The notes beneath the pieces are model-generated. The model was not told the origin of the DNA, searched no databases, and was given only the letters and a program-made list of their open reading frames with translations. A stretch of DNA of 64,000 nt from Flavobacterium sp. 1355 (lineage in GTDB: Bacteria; Bacteroidota; Bacteroidia; Flavobacteriales; Flavobacteriaceae), in the NCBI RefSeq assembly GCF_017833415.1, contig NZ_JAFICC010000003.1:310001-374000 (forward strand). Reading direction: 5' to 3'. How positions within the stretch are numbered: position 1 is the stretch's first letter; every line of letters starts with the position of its first letter. Made by a program: the position numbers and the translations under genes. Below are positions 43,101 through 51,171 of the stretch, one piece after another.

Positions 43101-44157
43101 AGTTGTCGGCAGGATCGTTTGAGTTGTATCGGATGGTTTTAAAATATTTGGGTGTATTGCTCAGCATACTTATCCCGCCTCTTAAAGTTCCAAACCACTT
43201 GTTTCCCGATTTGTCTTCGTACAAACTCCAGACAGAATTACTTTTTACAAGCGGTTTATTTTTCAAAGCATTATAAGTAACTGCTTTTTTGCCTGTACTT
43301 GCAACCTTATAAATTCCGCAGCCGTCTGTTGTAATCCAGAGTTCTTTTTTCTTATCCGGAAGAATATCAGAAACGCTGCACTTCTCAGCAAAATAATTCT
43401 CCGATAGTGTTCCTTTTTTTAAATCGAAGAGAAAAAGTCCTTCATCAGTTCCAAGCCACAAATTCCCTTCGGCAGAAAACTTCATTGCTTTTACTTCAAT
43501 AGAAAGCGGAAAAACAACCTTTAAACTTTTTGATTTATAATTGTAATTGCTGATTCCGATGTTGCGGATATAAACCCAACAGCTGTTATTTTTTCTGTCA
43601 TGCTGAATGGCAATTGCATCATAAGTATCAATGCTGATTTTATTTCCCAAAACTTTGAGCGGAATATGTTTTCCGACAAACGAACCATTTTCAAAAGCAA
43701 TTAAACCCAAATTCTGAGAGGCCACTAATACCAGATTATCAGCAACAGCACTTGTCTGATGAATAATGTCTGTTAGAATTTTTGGCTTATGATTTGAAAA
43801 CACATATTCTACAGGGTGAAATGTTGCTTTTGTTTTATTATAAATGCAAATTCCATTTGATCCCCCAACCCAGATATTTTTCTTTGAATCGCCTTCAATA
43901 TTATAAATCGTATTGAAGGATAGCGATTTTTTGTCGTTTATCCTGTTTCGGTAAACTTTAAAATTATATCCGTCATATCGGTTTAATCCGTCATAAGTTC
44001 CAAACCACATGTAGCCATCATTATCCTGAAAAATGGTCGTAACAGAGTTGTTAGATAATCCGTCGGAGATATCCAGAAATTTAACCGGATACTCCTGAGA
44101 AAAACCTAAAACAGAAAAACCTAACAGCAGCAGAACATGTAAAACAAAATGCTTCAA
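40114..44157 (-). CDS. Hybrid two-component system sensor/regulator (HTCS)
   Basis: Single-chain sensor and transcription activator of 1347 residues controlling the adjacent locus. Order: signal peptide; periplasmic regulator propellers (repeats such as NIWVGGSNGI, NLWLGTDEGL, KKNLWLATQEGGL) to about 660; Y_Y_Y domain about 690-755; membrane span about 765-785; histidine kinase with phospho-acceptor His823 in ISHEFRTPLSL; ATPase (LMSNAFKYTPAGG, EISDNGDGI, GTGFGIGLYIV); receiver with Asp1136 in LVISDITMDSMDG and Lys in YITKPFDD; C-terminal AraC-type helix-turn-helix (about 1245-1340, MGMSHRTLYTKIKIISG, VGFEDPKYFRQQFVKLFGMTPSEY). All catalytic residues are present. Such proteins bind an oligosaccharide from their own locus in the periplasm. 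Confidence 0.96.
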   Translation of the reverse strand: MKHFVLHVLLLLGFSVLGFSQEYPVKFLDISDGLSNNSVTTIFQDNDGYMWFGTYDGLNRYDGYNFKVYRNRINDKKSLSFNTIYNIEGDSKKNIWVGGSNGICIYNKTKATFHPVEYVFSNHKPKILTDIIHQTSAVADNLVLVASQNLGLIAFENGSFVGKHIPLKVLGNKISIDTYDAIAIQHDRKNNSCWVYIRNIGISNYNYKSKSLKVVFPLSIEVKAMKFSAEGNLWLGTDEGLFLFDLKKGTLSENYFAEKCSVSDILPDKKKELWITTDGCGIYKVASTGKKAVTYNALKNKPLVKSNSVWSLYEDKSGNKWFGTLRGGISMLSNTPKYFKTIRYNSNDPADNFILSFCEDEKHNLWVGTDGAGLKYWDRKNNTFINYSNKLSSGFITGIVRDNNNEIWLSTWAGGVNKINPKTNTVTHFSCYNPFTKQTEKNIWFVHKDLEGNIWASATNEGCLYLFDRQKNSFVLFDKSITNLQCLTETSDGKLWAGNYTSLFSIEKNNRKINKIAIGNPIRNIHEDKDKNLWLATQEGGLLLFDRKTNTFKRLTTDDGLPSNTILRILEDKEGNLWMSTYNGICRFDKKRRTFRNFSVNDGLQSNQFSFNAGIKLATGEFLFGGINGFNIFFPEAIKGFNQKNNLLLTDFYVNNQPVEETNAEIVSEQDSDKTKEVSLSYDQTTLSLEFVALNYNNADKINYAYYLEGWDEQWNYVGQTRKANYSRLPEGKYVFKVKTTNFKGGWNKEESLINITVLPPWYRTWWAYTLYLLIGIAGILAYIRYNKNKEELKYKVKIAELESKKEKEIAEKQSSMFTYISHEFRTPLSLIINPLKKAVQKENVENGSSGSDLAIAHRNARRLLSLVDQLLLFRKAENDADSLRLSAINVNSLCNEVYQCFVNQAKEKNIRYNFTIPDHEIEIIGDYEKIEISLFNLMSNAFKYTPAGGEINLNLSENATEVMLEISDNGDGIEKKDIEVIFEKFKQINSKVSVGTGFGIGLYIVKYFVDKHKGKVSCTSEIGKGSIFKLTFLKGSSHFKDIEITNVIAKRSQLFDELIIDDGEENKSVNIVSESDFQKVMLTNKRTILIIDDNAEIRAYLLKLFSEAYVVFSAENGEEGLKETKKHMPDLVISDITMDSMDGLELCRKIKEDNALSHIPVILLTASKNPETHLQGISDGADDYITKPFDDDILMARVESLLKNRSMLRKYFLDSITLKENNQKVPLEYQEILKKCIDIVEANIHKRDFTIKNFALEMGMSHRTLYTKIKIISGQTLNAFIRSVRIRRAAMLMLTEDINITQASAEVGFEDPKYFRQQFVKLFGMTPSEYIKKYKSSFNSDLNVIK

Positions 44158-44360
44158 AATAAAAATGTGTTTTTACTAGTGTGTAGAAAGCACAATTATA
44201 AGCTTATTTTACAAAATTTTATAAAATAAATGCGAAAATGATACTTTTAGGTCTAACTTAATAAGATTTTATTTTTCTTTATTTGTTTTAACGAAACATT
44301 CCTTATAAAGAAACTAGCCAAAAAATATCCTTAAATTACGACTTAAGGCTTGTATTTTTA

Positions 44361-45266
44361 TCACAAATGTTTTTTATTCATGAATTCGTTAATGGCTGAA
44401 TCAGAAATCTGCGGATTAGCTCCTGGCGATGCCGCTACTAAGGCACCTACGGCACAAGCATAATCAATTGAATCCTGAGGCTCTTTTCCTGTATGCAATG
44501 AAGTGATCAAAGTGGCTAAAAAAGAATCACCCGCTCCTACTGTATCTGCAACTTTGACGGGATATCCGTCATTTTCATATAAGTTTCCTTTCCAGTATAG
44601 TAAAGCACCATTTTTTCCTCTGGTTACACAAATAGCTTCTGTCTGAGTTTGCGACGCTATGAATGCAATATTTTCCCGAATATTTGTATGAGGAGATTTT
44701 AAAGCTGAGGCTATTTCTAGTATTTCTTCGTCATTAAATTTAATAAAATCAGCGCTCTTCATTAAATTTTCGAGAAGTTCATAAGTGTAATGTGGTTTTC
44801 TGAGATTGACATCAAAAACTTTATAAATATCATTTTGAAGTATTTCTTCCAATGTTTTTCTCGAAACCTGATCTCTGCAAATCAGGCTTCCATAAATGAG
44901 AATATCAGCTTCTTTGATCAATAATTTCGCTGAGTCATTGAGGATAATTTTATCCCAGGCCGAAGGGTATTGTATTTCATAACTTGCAGATCCGCTTTCG
45001 TCTAAGGTAACCTGCACTATTCCTGTTGGAAATTCTTCTGAGATGGTAATAGCCGAAGTTTCCAGTCCCGAATTTTTAATGCTGTCGATAATCTTTTCTC
45101 CGTTTTCATCATTCCCGACACAGCTTATCATTCCTGCATTACAGCCCAGGCTCTTCATACGAAGTGCCACATTTAAGGGTGCTCCTCCGATTTTTTTTTC
45201 ATCACCAAAAACATCCCACAGTACTTCTCCATAAGCAATTGCTCTTAGATCTTTTCCGTTTTTCAT
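44361..45266 (-). CDS. PfkB-family sugar kinase (fructokinase-like)
   Basis: Ribokinase-fold kinase of 301 residues. GGAPLNVALRMKSLG is the substrate-binding signature near the N-terminus, and VADTVGAGDSFLA carries the catalytic base Asp247 and anion hole. The GAPLNVA pattern is typical of fructokinase-like members, but specificity in this family is not predictable with confidence. It sits between the HTCS gene and the rhamnose cluster and is separated from lutC by a terminator, so it is its own unit. A weak hairpin (CCTTAA / TTAAGG, 44329-44348) may end it. A role in phosphorylating another sugar released from the same glycans is only a guess. Confidence 0.87.
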   Translation of the reverse strand: MKNGKDLRAIAYGEVLWDVFGDEKKIGGAPLNVALRMKSLGCNAGMISCVGNDENGEKIIDSIKNSGLETSAITISEEFPTGIVQVTLDESGSASYEIQYPSAWDKIILNDSAKLLIKEADILIYGSLICRDQVSRKTLEEILQNDIYKVFDVNLRKPHYTYELLENLMKSADFIKFNDEEILEIASALKSPHTNIRENIAFIASQTQTEAICVTRGKNGALLYWKGNLYENDGYPVKVADTVGAGDSFLATLITSLHTGKEPQDSIDYACAVGALVAASPGANPQISDSAINEFMNKKHL

Positions 45267-45346
45267 TCTTATTTTTTTTGTTATCCATAACTATAAAAAT
45301 AAACTTTTAATTTATGGATACCTAAGAATTGGGATTTATATAACAA

Positions 45347-45376
45347 AAAAAAGAGGCTTTTTAAGTCCTCTTCTAT
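45347..45376 (-). terminator. Terminator after lutC
   Basis: AAGAGG pairs with CCTCTT, extended by CTT/AAG with one bulged base; on the minus strand eight T follow. It lies about 20 bases after the lutC stop. Confidence 0.7.
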
Positions 45377-45394
45377 CTTTTATAAAATAGATTA

Positions 45395-45982
45395 TCAATC
45401 CATTAAAAAAACAATAAGCCCTCTTGCGCCATGCGCGCCCAAAACCAAAGATTGTTCAATGTCTGCTGTTTTGGAAGGCCCTGCAATAAAAGTTGCAAAA
45501 CCATAATCCTGATTTGCAATTTTGTCATATGCCTGATGCATAGTGGCAATAATGTCTTTTTTATGCACAATAATGGCCAGATACTGCGCAATAAATGGTG
45601 CGACACGCTGTCCTAGAAGATCATCTGTGACCCAAAGTGCGCTGTTTTCTGCTACTCCAAAATGGGCTTTTACAATTGTCAGTTCCACATCTTCAAGTGA
45701 GTGCGGGTCATCATTTTTCCAGTTCAGACTGGCAATTTCAGAAAGCTCGGGAATTGTTGAAATGATGCGTTTATTTAATACATAATTATTCTTGATATAG
45801 GCAATGACTTCATCATAATTCGCCACTTCTTCAAAATCTCCTCCAATACCCTTTAAAACTGTTTTATAAGTTTCCAGAATATCAAAACTTTCTGAACCTA
45901 AAACATTTAAGTCAGGCAGTTCTGTTACAAAACCCGGTTGGTTTTGTTTTATTTTTTTTAAAATCTGTTCTTTACTGCTCAT
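45395..45982 (-). CDS. lutC: LutC-family lactate utilisation protein
   Basis: Third component of the LutABC L-lactate oxidation system (DUF162/LUD domain), 195 residues from the ATG at 45982. The LUD signature is visible in VELTIVKAHFGVAENSALWV and the C-terminal FIAGPSKTADIEQSLVLGAHGARGLIVFL. A longer frame to 46048 would overlap lutB by 77 bases; MSSKEQILKKI is the natural start and still overlaps the lutB end by 11 bases, showing coupling. Converts L-lactate to pyruvate with LutA and LutB; here it completes rhamnose breakdown. Confidence 0.9.
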   Translation of the reverse strand: MSSKEQILKKIKQNQPGFVTELPDLNVLGSESFDILETYKTVLKGIGGDFEEVANYDEVIAYIKNNYVLNKRIISTIPELSEIASLNWKNDDPHSLEDVELTIVKAHFGVAENSALWVTDDLLGQRVAPFIAQYLAIIVHKKDIIATMHQAYDKIANQDYGFATFIAGPSKTADIEQSLVLGAHGARGLIVFLMD

Positions 45983-47375
45983 CTTTTTTCGCTTTAGCTT
46001 CTCTCGAATTTTTCTTATACCATTCTCTGAAAGATTCCTGCGGAACATCTGGCATTTCGCGTTGGTCGTACCATTTGTTCATTTTATTGTTTACCAGCAT
46101 AGGAGCATTTTTCATTACAAATCTTCCTGATTTTCCTGCCAGATTAAAAATTGTCGGATTAGCCAAAACCGTTGCCATCGTTTTCATCGCTACAGTTTTT
46201 GCAGTTGGTGTGTGGCCTTCTTTTACCAAAACCTGACGCCATTTGTATAATTGATCGTGAATATCAATCTTAACAGGGCAAACATTGGTACAAGAGCCAC
46301 AAAGTGTGCTTGCAAATGGCAGATCGGCATTTTTGCTCATGTCTAAGTTGGGCGCTAAAATAGACCCAATCGGACCGGCAACAGCATTGTGATAGCTATG
46401 TCCGCCGCTTCGTCTGTAGACAGGACAGGTATTCATGCAGGCACCGCAACGAATACATTTTAACGAGTTCCTGAAATCTTCTCTGCCTAATTGTGTACTT
46501 CTGCCATTGTCTACAATAACTACATGTATTTCTTTGCCTTCTCTTGGTTTCTTAAAATGACTCGAAAAGGTGGTAATAGGCTGTCCTGTTGCACTTCTGG
46601 CCAATAATCGCAGGAAAACCCCAAGATGTTTTCGTTGCGGAATAAGCTTTTCAAACCCCATACAGGCAATATGCACATCTGCCAGATGTGCGCCCATATC
46701 GGCATTTCCTTCATTGGTACAAACTACAAATTCGCCGGTTTCTGCTATGGCAAAATTTACTCCGGTCAAAGCAGCTTTGCGGGTCAGAAAAGTATCGCGT
46801 AAGTGCAAACGTGCTGCTTCGGTTAAATATTGAGGATCGTTATTGCCTTTTTCTGTTCCCAGATGATCGTGAAAAGTCTCGCTGACATCTTCTTTTTTAA
46901 GATGAATTGCAGGCAAAACAATATGACTTGGCGGTTCTTTTCTTAACTGAACAATTCGTTCTCCGAGATCAGAATCAATTACGTCAATCCCTTTTTGAGC
47001 CAAATATTCATTTAAATGACATTCTTCTGTCAACATTGATTTTGACTTAACAATCTGCTTCGCATCATGTTTTGCCATAATCGAATATACTATTTCGTTA
47101 TGTTCTTTTGCATCGGCTGCCCAATGCACAATTATTCCGTTTTTTTTAGCATTAGCTTCAAATTCAACTAAATAATCATGAATATTAGAGAGTACATTAT
47201 TTTTAATTTCCGAAGCCGTTTCTCGCAGCAATTCCCAGTCCTGAATTTGGTGCGCCGATTTGTCACGTTTTGCACGAACAAACCAAAGCGTTTCATCATG
47301 CCAGTTTACACGTTCTGTATCTTTATTAAAACGTGCTGCTGCTTCGCTGTGTTCTATTGTTTTTTTTGAAGACAT
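45972..47375 (-). CDS. lutB: LutB-family iron-sulfur lactate utilisation protein
   Basis: Iron-sulfur subunit of LutABC, 467 residues. The N-terminal 290 residues form the LUD domain (HWAADAKEHNEIVYSI, GVNFAIAETGEFVVCTNEGN). Two ferredoxin-like 4Fe-4S sites follow: Cys307, 310, 313 and 317 (KCIRCGACMNTCPVYRR), and Cys359, 362 and 366 (LCGSCTNVCPVKID). Length and order match B. subtilis LutB. It lies between lutA (38 bases away) and lutC (overlap), giving the usual A-B-C order. Confidence 0.94.
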   Translation of the reverse strand: MSSKKTIEHSEAAARFNKDTERVNWHDETLWFVRAKRDKSAHQIQDWELLRETASEIKNNVLSNIHDYLVEFEANAKKNGIIVHWAADAKEHNEIVYSIMAKHDAKQIVKSKSMLTEECHLNEYLAQKGIDVIDSDLGERIVQLRKEPPSHIVLPAIHLKKEDVSETFHDHLGTEKGNNDPQYLTEAARLHLRDTFLTRKAALTGVNFAIAETGEFVVCTNEGNADMGAHLADVHIACMGFEKLIPQRKHLGVFLRLLARSATGQPITTFSSHFKKPREGKEIHVVIVDNGRSTQLGREDFRNSLKCIRCGACMNTCPVYRRSGGHSYHNAVAGPIGSILAPNLDMSKNADLPFASTLCGSCTNVCPVKIDIHDQLYKWRQVLVKEGHTPTAKTVAMKTMATVLANPTIFNLAGKSGRFVMKNAPMLVNNKMNKWYDQREMPDVPQESFREWYKKNSREAKAKKDEQ

Positions 47376-47413
47376 TTTTTATGAATTAAAATGAATATCG
47401 AAAGATCTTAATT

Positions 47414-48154
47414 TTAATTTTCGAAGGAATTTAATATTTCGGCTATATGGATCGTTTTGATATTGCTTTTCTGCCTCTTCAGAATTCCTTCCAAATGCAT
47501 TAAGCACGACATGTCACCACCTGTTATGTAATCTACATTCTGGTTTTGATGATCTTTAATCCTGTCTTGCCCCATTTTTACAGAAACGGCTTCTTCAGTT
47601 ACACAAAAAGTACCTCCAAAACCACAGCATTCGTCTTTTCGCGAAAGCGATACCAAATCTAATCCTTTTATATTATGAAGCAATTGTTCGGGTTTAGAGA
47701 AAGCCGGCGCGTTCAATTCAGTCATTTGCGAAAGTTTTAGTCCGCGTTGTCCGTGACAGCTTTGGTGCATTCCGACCCTATATGGAAAATTTCCTTCTAT
47801 GCGGTCAATTTTCAATATATCAGTAATAAACTCTGTTAATTCAAAAACTTTTTTACGCAATTGATCTACTAAATCCTGCATTTTATCATCATGCAAATGA
47901 TCTTTTACATGCAGGACGCAACTTCCTGATGGACAAACTATATAATCAAATCCTGAAAAATTATTGATAAAATTGGCGTCACAGCCTTTTGTTAAATGAG
48001 CATAACCACTATTAGCCATTGGCTGTCCGCAACAAGTCTGTCCCATCGGAAAATAGACATCACAACCTAATTTCTGCAAAAGTTCATACGTTGCAATTGC
48101 TACTTTTGGATAAAACTGATCGACATAACATGGTATAAAAAGTCCAACTTTCAT
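47414..48154 (-). CDS. lutA: LutA-family lactate utilisation protein
   Basis: CCG-domain subunit of LutABC, 246 residues, with two cysteine-rich motifs that hold iron-sulfur or haterodisulfide-reductase-like sites: GQTCCGQPMANSG (about 39-51) and DECCGFGGTF near residue 175. GNFPYRVGMHQSCHGQRGL between them is also conserved. Cytoplasmic. As part of the rhamnose gene series its role is oxidation of the L-lactate formed from lactaldehyde. A repeat-bearing gap of 192 bases separates it from rhaK. Confidence 0.94.
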   Translation of the reverse strand: MKVGLFIPCYVDQFYPKVAIATYELLQKLGCDVYFPMGQTCCGQPMANSGYAHLTKGCDANFINNFSGFDYIVCPSGSCVLHVKDHLHDDKMQDLVDQLRKKVFELTEFITDILKIDRIEGNFPYRVGMHQSCHGQRGLKLSQMTELNAPAFSKPEQLLHNIKGLDLVSLSRKDECCGFGGTFCVTEEAVSVKMGQDRIKDHQNQNVDYITGGDMSCLMHLEGILKRQKSNIKTIHIAEILNSFEN

Positions 48155-48237
48155 ATTTTGGGTAATTATTTTATTTAAGCAAATATCTCCATAAGATTAT
48201 CCATAACGGATTATATAAAAAAAATAGAATCTTCTCT

Positions 48238-48314
48238 ATCTGCCAAATCTGCGTGAAACAAAATCATTTAATCTTACAATCTCTGGCCATATTTCTCACG
48301 CAGATCAGGCAGAT
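48238..48314. repeat. Imperfect inverted repeat of the ATCTGC type
   Basis: ATCTGCCAAATCTGCGTGA (48238-48256) and its complement with two mismatches (48296-48314) enclose 39 bases; a further GCAGATTTTTTT follows. This repeat type, with stems built on CTGCGTGA, is common between flavobacterial genes. It lies between rhaK and lutA. Confidence 0.75.
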
Positions 48315-48346
48315 TGAGCAGATTTTTTTAATTTTTAATTTAATTT

Positions 48347-49708
48347 CTAATGTTTGTAAAATTTCAAATCAATTAAATCGTTCTGGATGGGCTTTGGGTT
48401 CCAGTTTTCATGAATTGCCAATGCTGCGCCCAACGCGCTGGCCTGTGCCATCGATGCGGCATAAACTTCTATGTCGGGAAAAGTTTCAGCCAACAAGTTC
48501 ATAAAAATAGAATTCTTACTGAAACCTCCATCTACAAAAATCTTCTTTACAGGACTATTATGAATTACTAAATTAGTCGAAAAAAACTGTTGTTCAACAA
48601 TATCCATCATTAACTGATGATAAGCAATTTCGTAGCTTTTAAAACTGGAAAGATCTCTTTTTTGAAAAGGGCATTCTTTAAGAATATCGAATTCATATTT
48701 CTTTGGATAAATAAAAGAAAAAGTGAGTGCCCGTAGATTTGAAACTATTTTTTTATCAAAATAAACTTCTTTATACGTATCAATTGCAACATTAAAATGT
48801 TCTGCTAATCTTTTGGTCTGAACTTCATGTTCATTGCCGGAAAACAAACGGGCAGCCTTAACCGGTTTTTCAGTATATTGCATGTAGCACAGGCAATCGT
48901 ACTGTAATTCTTCAAAAGTTAATGGTTTATTATTGAATGGATTCAGTGAAATACTCCATGTTCCTGTTGACAACAAAACAAAAGGTTCTGTAAAATTAAT
49001 AGTATAAGGGATAATCGCTGACGAACTATCGTGCAGACCTACACCCACAGCTAAATTATCCTCTTTTTTTATCACATCTTTCCCGTAATGCAACGGTGGA
49101 AGCTTCTGTTTTATACCTTCTTTTTTAAGCCATTTATGGTATTTCATCTTTTTAAAATTCCAAAGATTGGTATGGCATCCAATACTTGTAATATCAGAAT
49201 ACGCTTCATTGGTTAAAAGATAACTTAAATATTGAGGCAGGTGAAGACAATATTGAATTTCATCAAAAAGCTCCTGCTTTTCTTCTTTCAGTCTGTAAAT
49301 CTGCATTCCCGAATTTAGACTTCCCAAAACCGGTGAGGCCGTTTTGACTGCAAAGGCTTCCTTGCCTTTATATTTTTGATAAAAATGATTCTTTAAGTCT
49401 TCGGGATACTCTTTCAGATAATTATAAAGAGGCGTCAGAACTTCACCATTTTTGCCAATGTATACAAAGCTGGCACCGTATGTGCTGAAATTAATTGCTT
49501 TCAGAACATAGTCTGATAAATTTTTTATTTCTGATAATCGCTCGAGTATCCAGTTTTTAAGGACTTCGATATCTTCACAGGGAAAACCATCTTCATCGAC
49601 TGTTTCATCAAGATTTACTGATTTTTCCCAAACAATTTTATAATTTTCATTGAATAAAAATACCTTCTTGTTTGTTTTTCCAATATCAAAAATTGCAACT
49701 ACATTCAT
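48347..49708 (-). CDS. Rhamnulokinase-like FGGY-family kinase
   Basis: Actin-fold sugar kinase, 453 residues. The ATP phosphate loop FDIGKTNKKVFLF is at the N-terminus, LLSTGTWSISLNPFNN in the middle and IFVDGGFSKNSIFMNLLAE (adenosine loop) near the C-terminus. Phosphorylates L-rhamnulose to L-rhamnulose 1-phosphate in the cytoplasm, as inferred from its position 10 bases downstream of the rhamnose isomerase gene. Sequence motifs fit the FGGY group; sugar specificity comes from context. This branch differs from classic RhaB, so I give no symbol. Confidence 0.87.
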   Translation of the reverse strand: MNVVAIFDIGKTNKKVFLFNENYKIVWEKSVNLDETVDEDGFPCEDIEVLKNWILERLSEIKNLSDYVLKAINFSTYGASFVYIGKNGEVLTPLYNYLKEYPEDLKNHFYQKYKGKEAFAVKTASPVLGSLNSGMQIYRLKEEKQELFDEIQYCLHLPQYLSYLLTNEAYSDITSIGCHTNLWNFKKMKYHKWLKKEGIKQKLPPLHYGKDVIKKEDNLAVGVGLHDSSSAIIPYTINFTEPFVLLSTGTWSISLNPFNNKPLTFEELQYDCLCYMQYTEKPVKAARLFSGNEHEVQTKRLAEHFNVAIDTYKEVYFDKKIVSNLRALTFSFIYPKKYEFDILKECPFQKRDLSSFKSYEIAYHQLMMDIVEQQFFSTNLVIHNSPVKKIFVDGGFSKNSIFMNLLAETFPDIEVYAASMAQASALGAALAIHENWNPKPIQNDLIDLKFYKH

Positions 49709-49718
49709 TTTAGAATTT

Positions 49719-50993
49719 TTATAAGCCTGTAGCCATCGTTTTTAATCCTCTTTCTCCAATCAGATTTTTTCTGACTGCAAGACTGCGGTATAATTCTACA
49801 GGATTTAATGCTGCTCCCGAGCGCAAACGGGCTTCGGCAACCAAAGCACGCACATCTGTACGGAAAGCGTTTTGCAAAATTTCCTGTGCTTTTACTACAT
49901 CATTTTCATTCTGAGCAATCTCCAATGCTTTTCTGTCTACTGAAAGAGCCTGAGCATAAGCAATCATAATCGCTTCAACAGATTGCAATAAATCTTCTAA
50001 AGGGTCTTTTATGTTATGAGAAGCATCAATCATCCAGCCCAAATCTTTGGCGTGGTTCATTCCTCTGGCATCCATTCCCTCTACTAATTCATTAAAAATC
50101 AAGAATAACTGATAAGGTTTTAATGCTCCGGCAGTTAAATCATCATCTCCGTATTTCGAATCATTAAAGTGGAATCCGCCTAATTTGTTTTCCATTAATA
50201 ATAAAGAAACAATTTGTTCTATATTGGCATTTGGAAGATGATGCCCTAAATCTACAAGGGTTTGTGCTTTGTCACCTAATTTTTTTACGTATGAATAGGA
50301 TTGTCCCCAATCTGCAACGGTTGTCGAATAAAAATTAGGCTCTGCGCATTTGTATTCTAAAAACAATTTCCAGTTTGAAGGCAATGCATCATAGATTTCT
50401 TCTAAACTTTCTAATGTATTTTGGTATGCTTTACGGAAATTTAATTGTCCCGGAAAATTAGAACCATCGGCTAGCCAGATCGTTAAAGATTCGGATCCTA
50501 AGGCAATTCCTTGCTGAATTACTTCTATATTGTGAGCAATTGCCTGCTTGCGAACAGCTTTGTTTACATTTTGTAAAGAACCGTAGCGATAAGAATGTTC
50601 TGCATTTGCCTGATCCTGAAAAGTATTGGAATTAACGGCATCAAACTTTAAATTATGTTGTGCTGCCAAAGCTTTTATAGCATTGTGATCTGTCGGAATA
50701 TCCCACGGAATATGCAAAGAAATAGCCCCCGAAGCATTGTTTAAAGCATGAAGCAAACCTACATCTTCAATTTTTTCTTCTAATGAGCGAGGTTCTCCAC
50801 CGCCCGCAAAACGTCCGAATCTAGTTCCTCCAGTGCCTAATGCCCAAGACGGAATTGCGATTTGAAAATCAATCAGTTTTTGAATAATTGACTCTGTATC
50901 ACCAATTTCAGTTGCTGTAAAAGCCAGTTTATTTGTATGTTTTTTTAATAGTTCTTCGTTATGAGATTCTATTTTATTGGATCCGATTAACAT
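49719..50993 (-). CDS. rhaI: L-rhamnose isomerase (TIM-barrel, RhaI type)
   Basis: Interconverts L-rhamnose and L-rhamnulose; cytoplasmic, metal-dependent. 424 residues, typical for the Pseudomonas stutzeri/Bacteroidota form. Metal ligands are visible with the family spacing: Glu213 in FLEYKCAEP, Asp248 in LVDLGHHLP, His275 in GGFHFNDSKYGDDD, and an Asp in GWMIDASHN. ESLTIWLADGSNFPGQ is a further signature. It begins a new segment after a strong hairpin and runs into rhaK with a 10-base gap. Confidence 0.92.
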   Translation of the reverse strand: MLIGSNKIESHNEELLKKHTNKLAFTATEIGDTESIIQKLIDFQIAIPSWALGTGGTRFGRFAGGGEPRSLEEKIEDVGLLHALNNASGAISLHIPWDIPTDHNAIKALAAQHNLKFDAVNSNTFQDQANAEHSYRYGSLQNVNKAVRKQAIAHNIEVIQQGIALGSESLTIWLADGSNFPGQLNFRKAYQNTLESLEEIYDALPSNWKLFLEYKCAEPNFYSTTVADWGQSYSYVKKLGDKAQTLVDLGHHLPNANIEQIVSLLLMENKLGGFHFNDSKYGDDDLTAGALKPYQLFLIFNELVEGMDARGMNHAKDLGWMIDASHNIKDPLEDLLQSVEAIMIAYAQALSVDRKALEIAQNENDVVKAQEILQNAFRTDVRALVAEARLRSGAALNPVELYRSLAVRKNLIGERGLKTMATGL

Positions 50994-51088
50994 ATTTTAT
51001 GGTATTTTAATAGAGTTTTCAATGTATAAAAATAACTCCTGTTTTTCTTTATAATTTTTTATTTTTTTATAATTGATTTCGTATTGTT

Positions 51089-51124
51089 TAAAAAATCTAA
51101 CGTCCGAGTGATCGAACGTTAGAT
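51089..51124 (-). terminator. Intrinsic terminator or attenuator between rhaEW and rhaI
   Basis: Arms ATCTAACGTCCGA (51095-51107) and TCGAACGTTAGAT (51112-51124) pair with one mismatch. On the minus strand six T follow. It lies about 48 bases after the rhaEW stop and would separate transport and aldolase from isomerase, kinase and Lut genes. Confidence 0.78.
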
Positions 51125-51171
51125 ATTACAAAAAACCACTTTTGCTTAAACAAACTTAAAAAAACTAATTA

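Noticed and set aside
45983..46048. 22-codon N-terminal extension of LutC
   Set aside because: It lies inside lutB and is highly basic; the MSSKEQ start matches the family.
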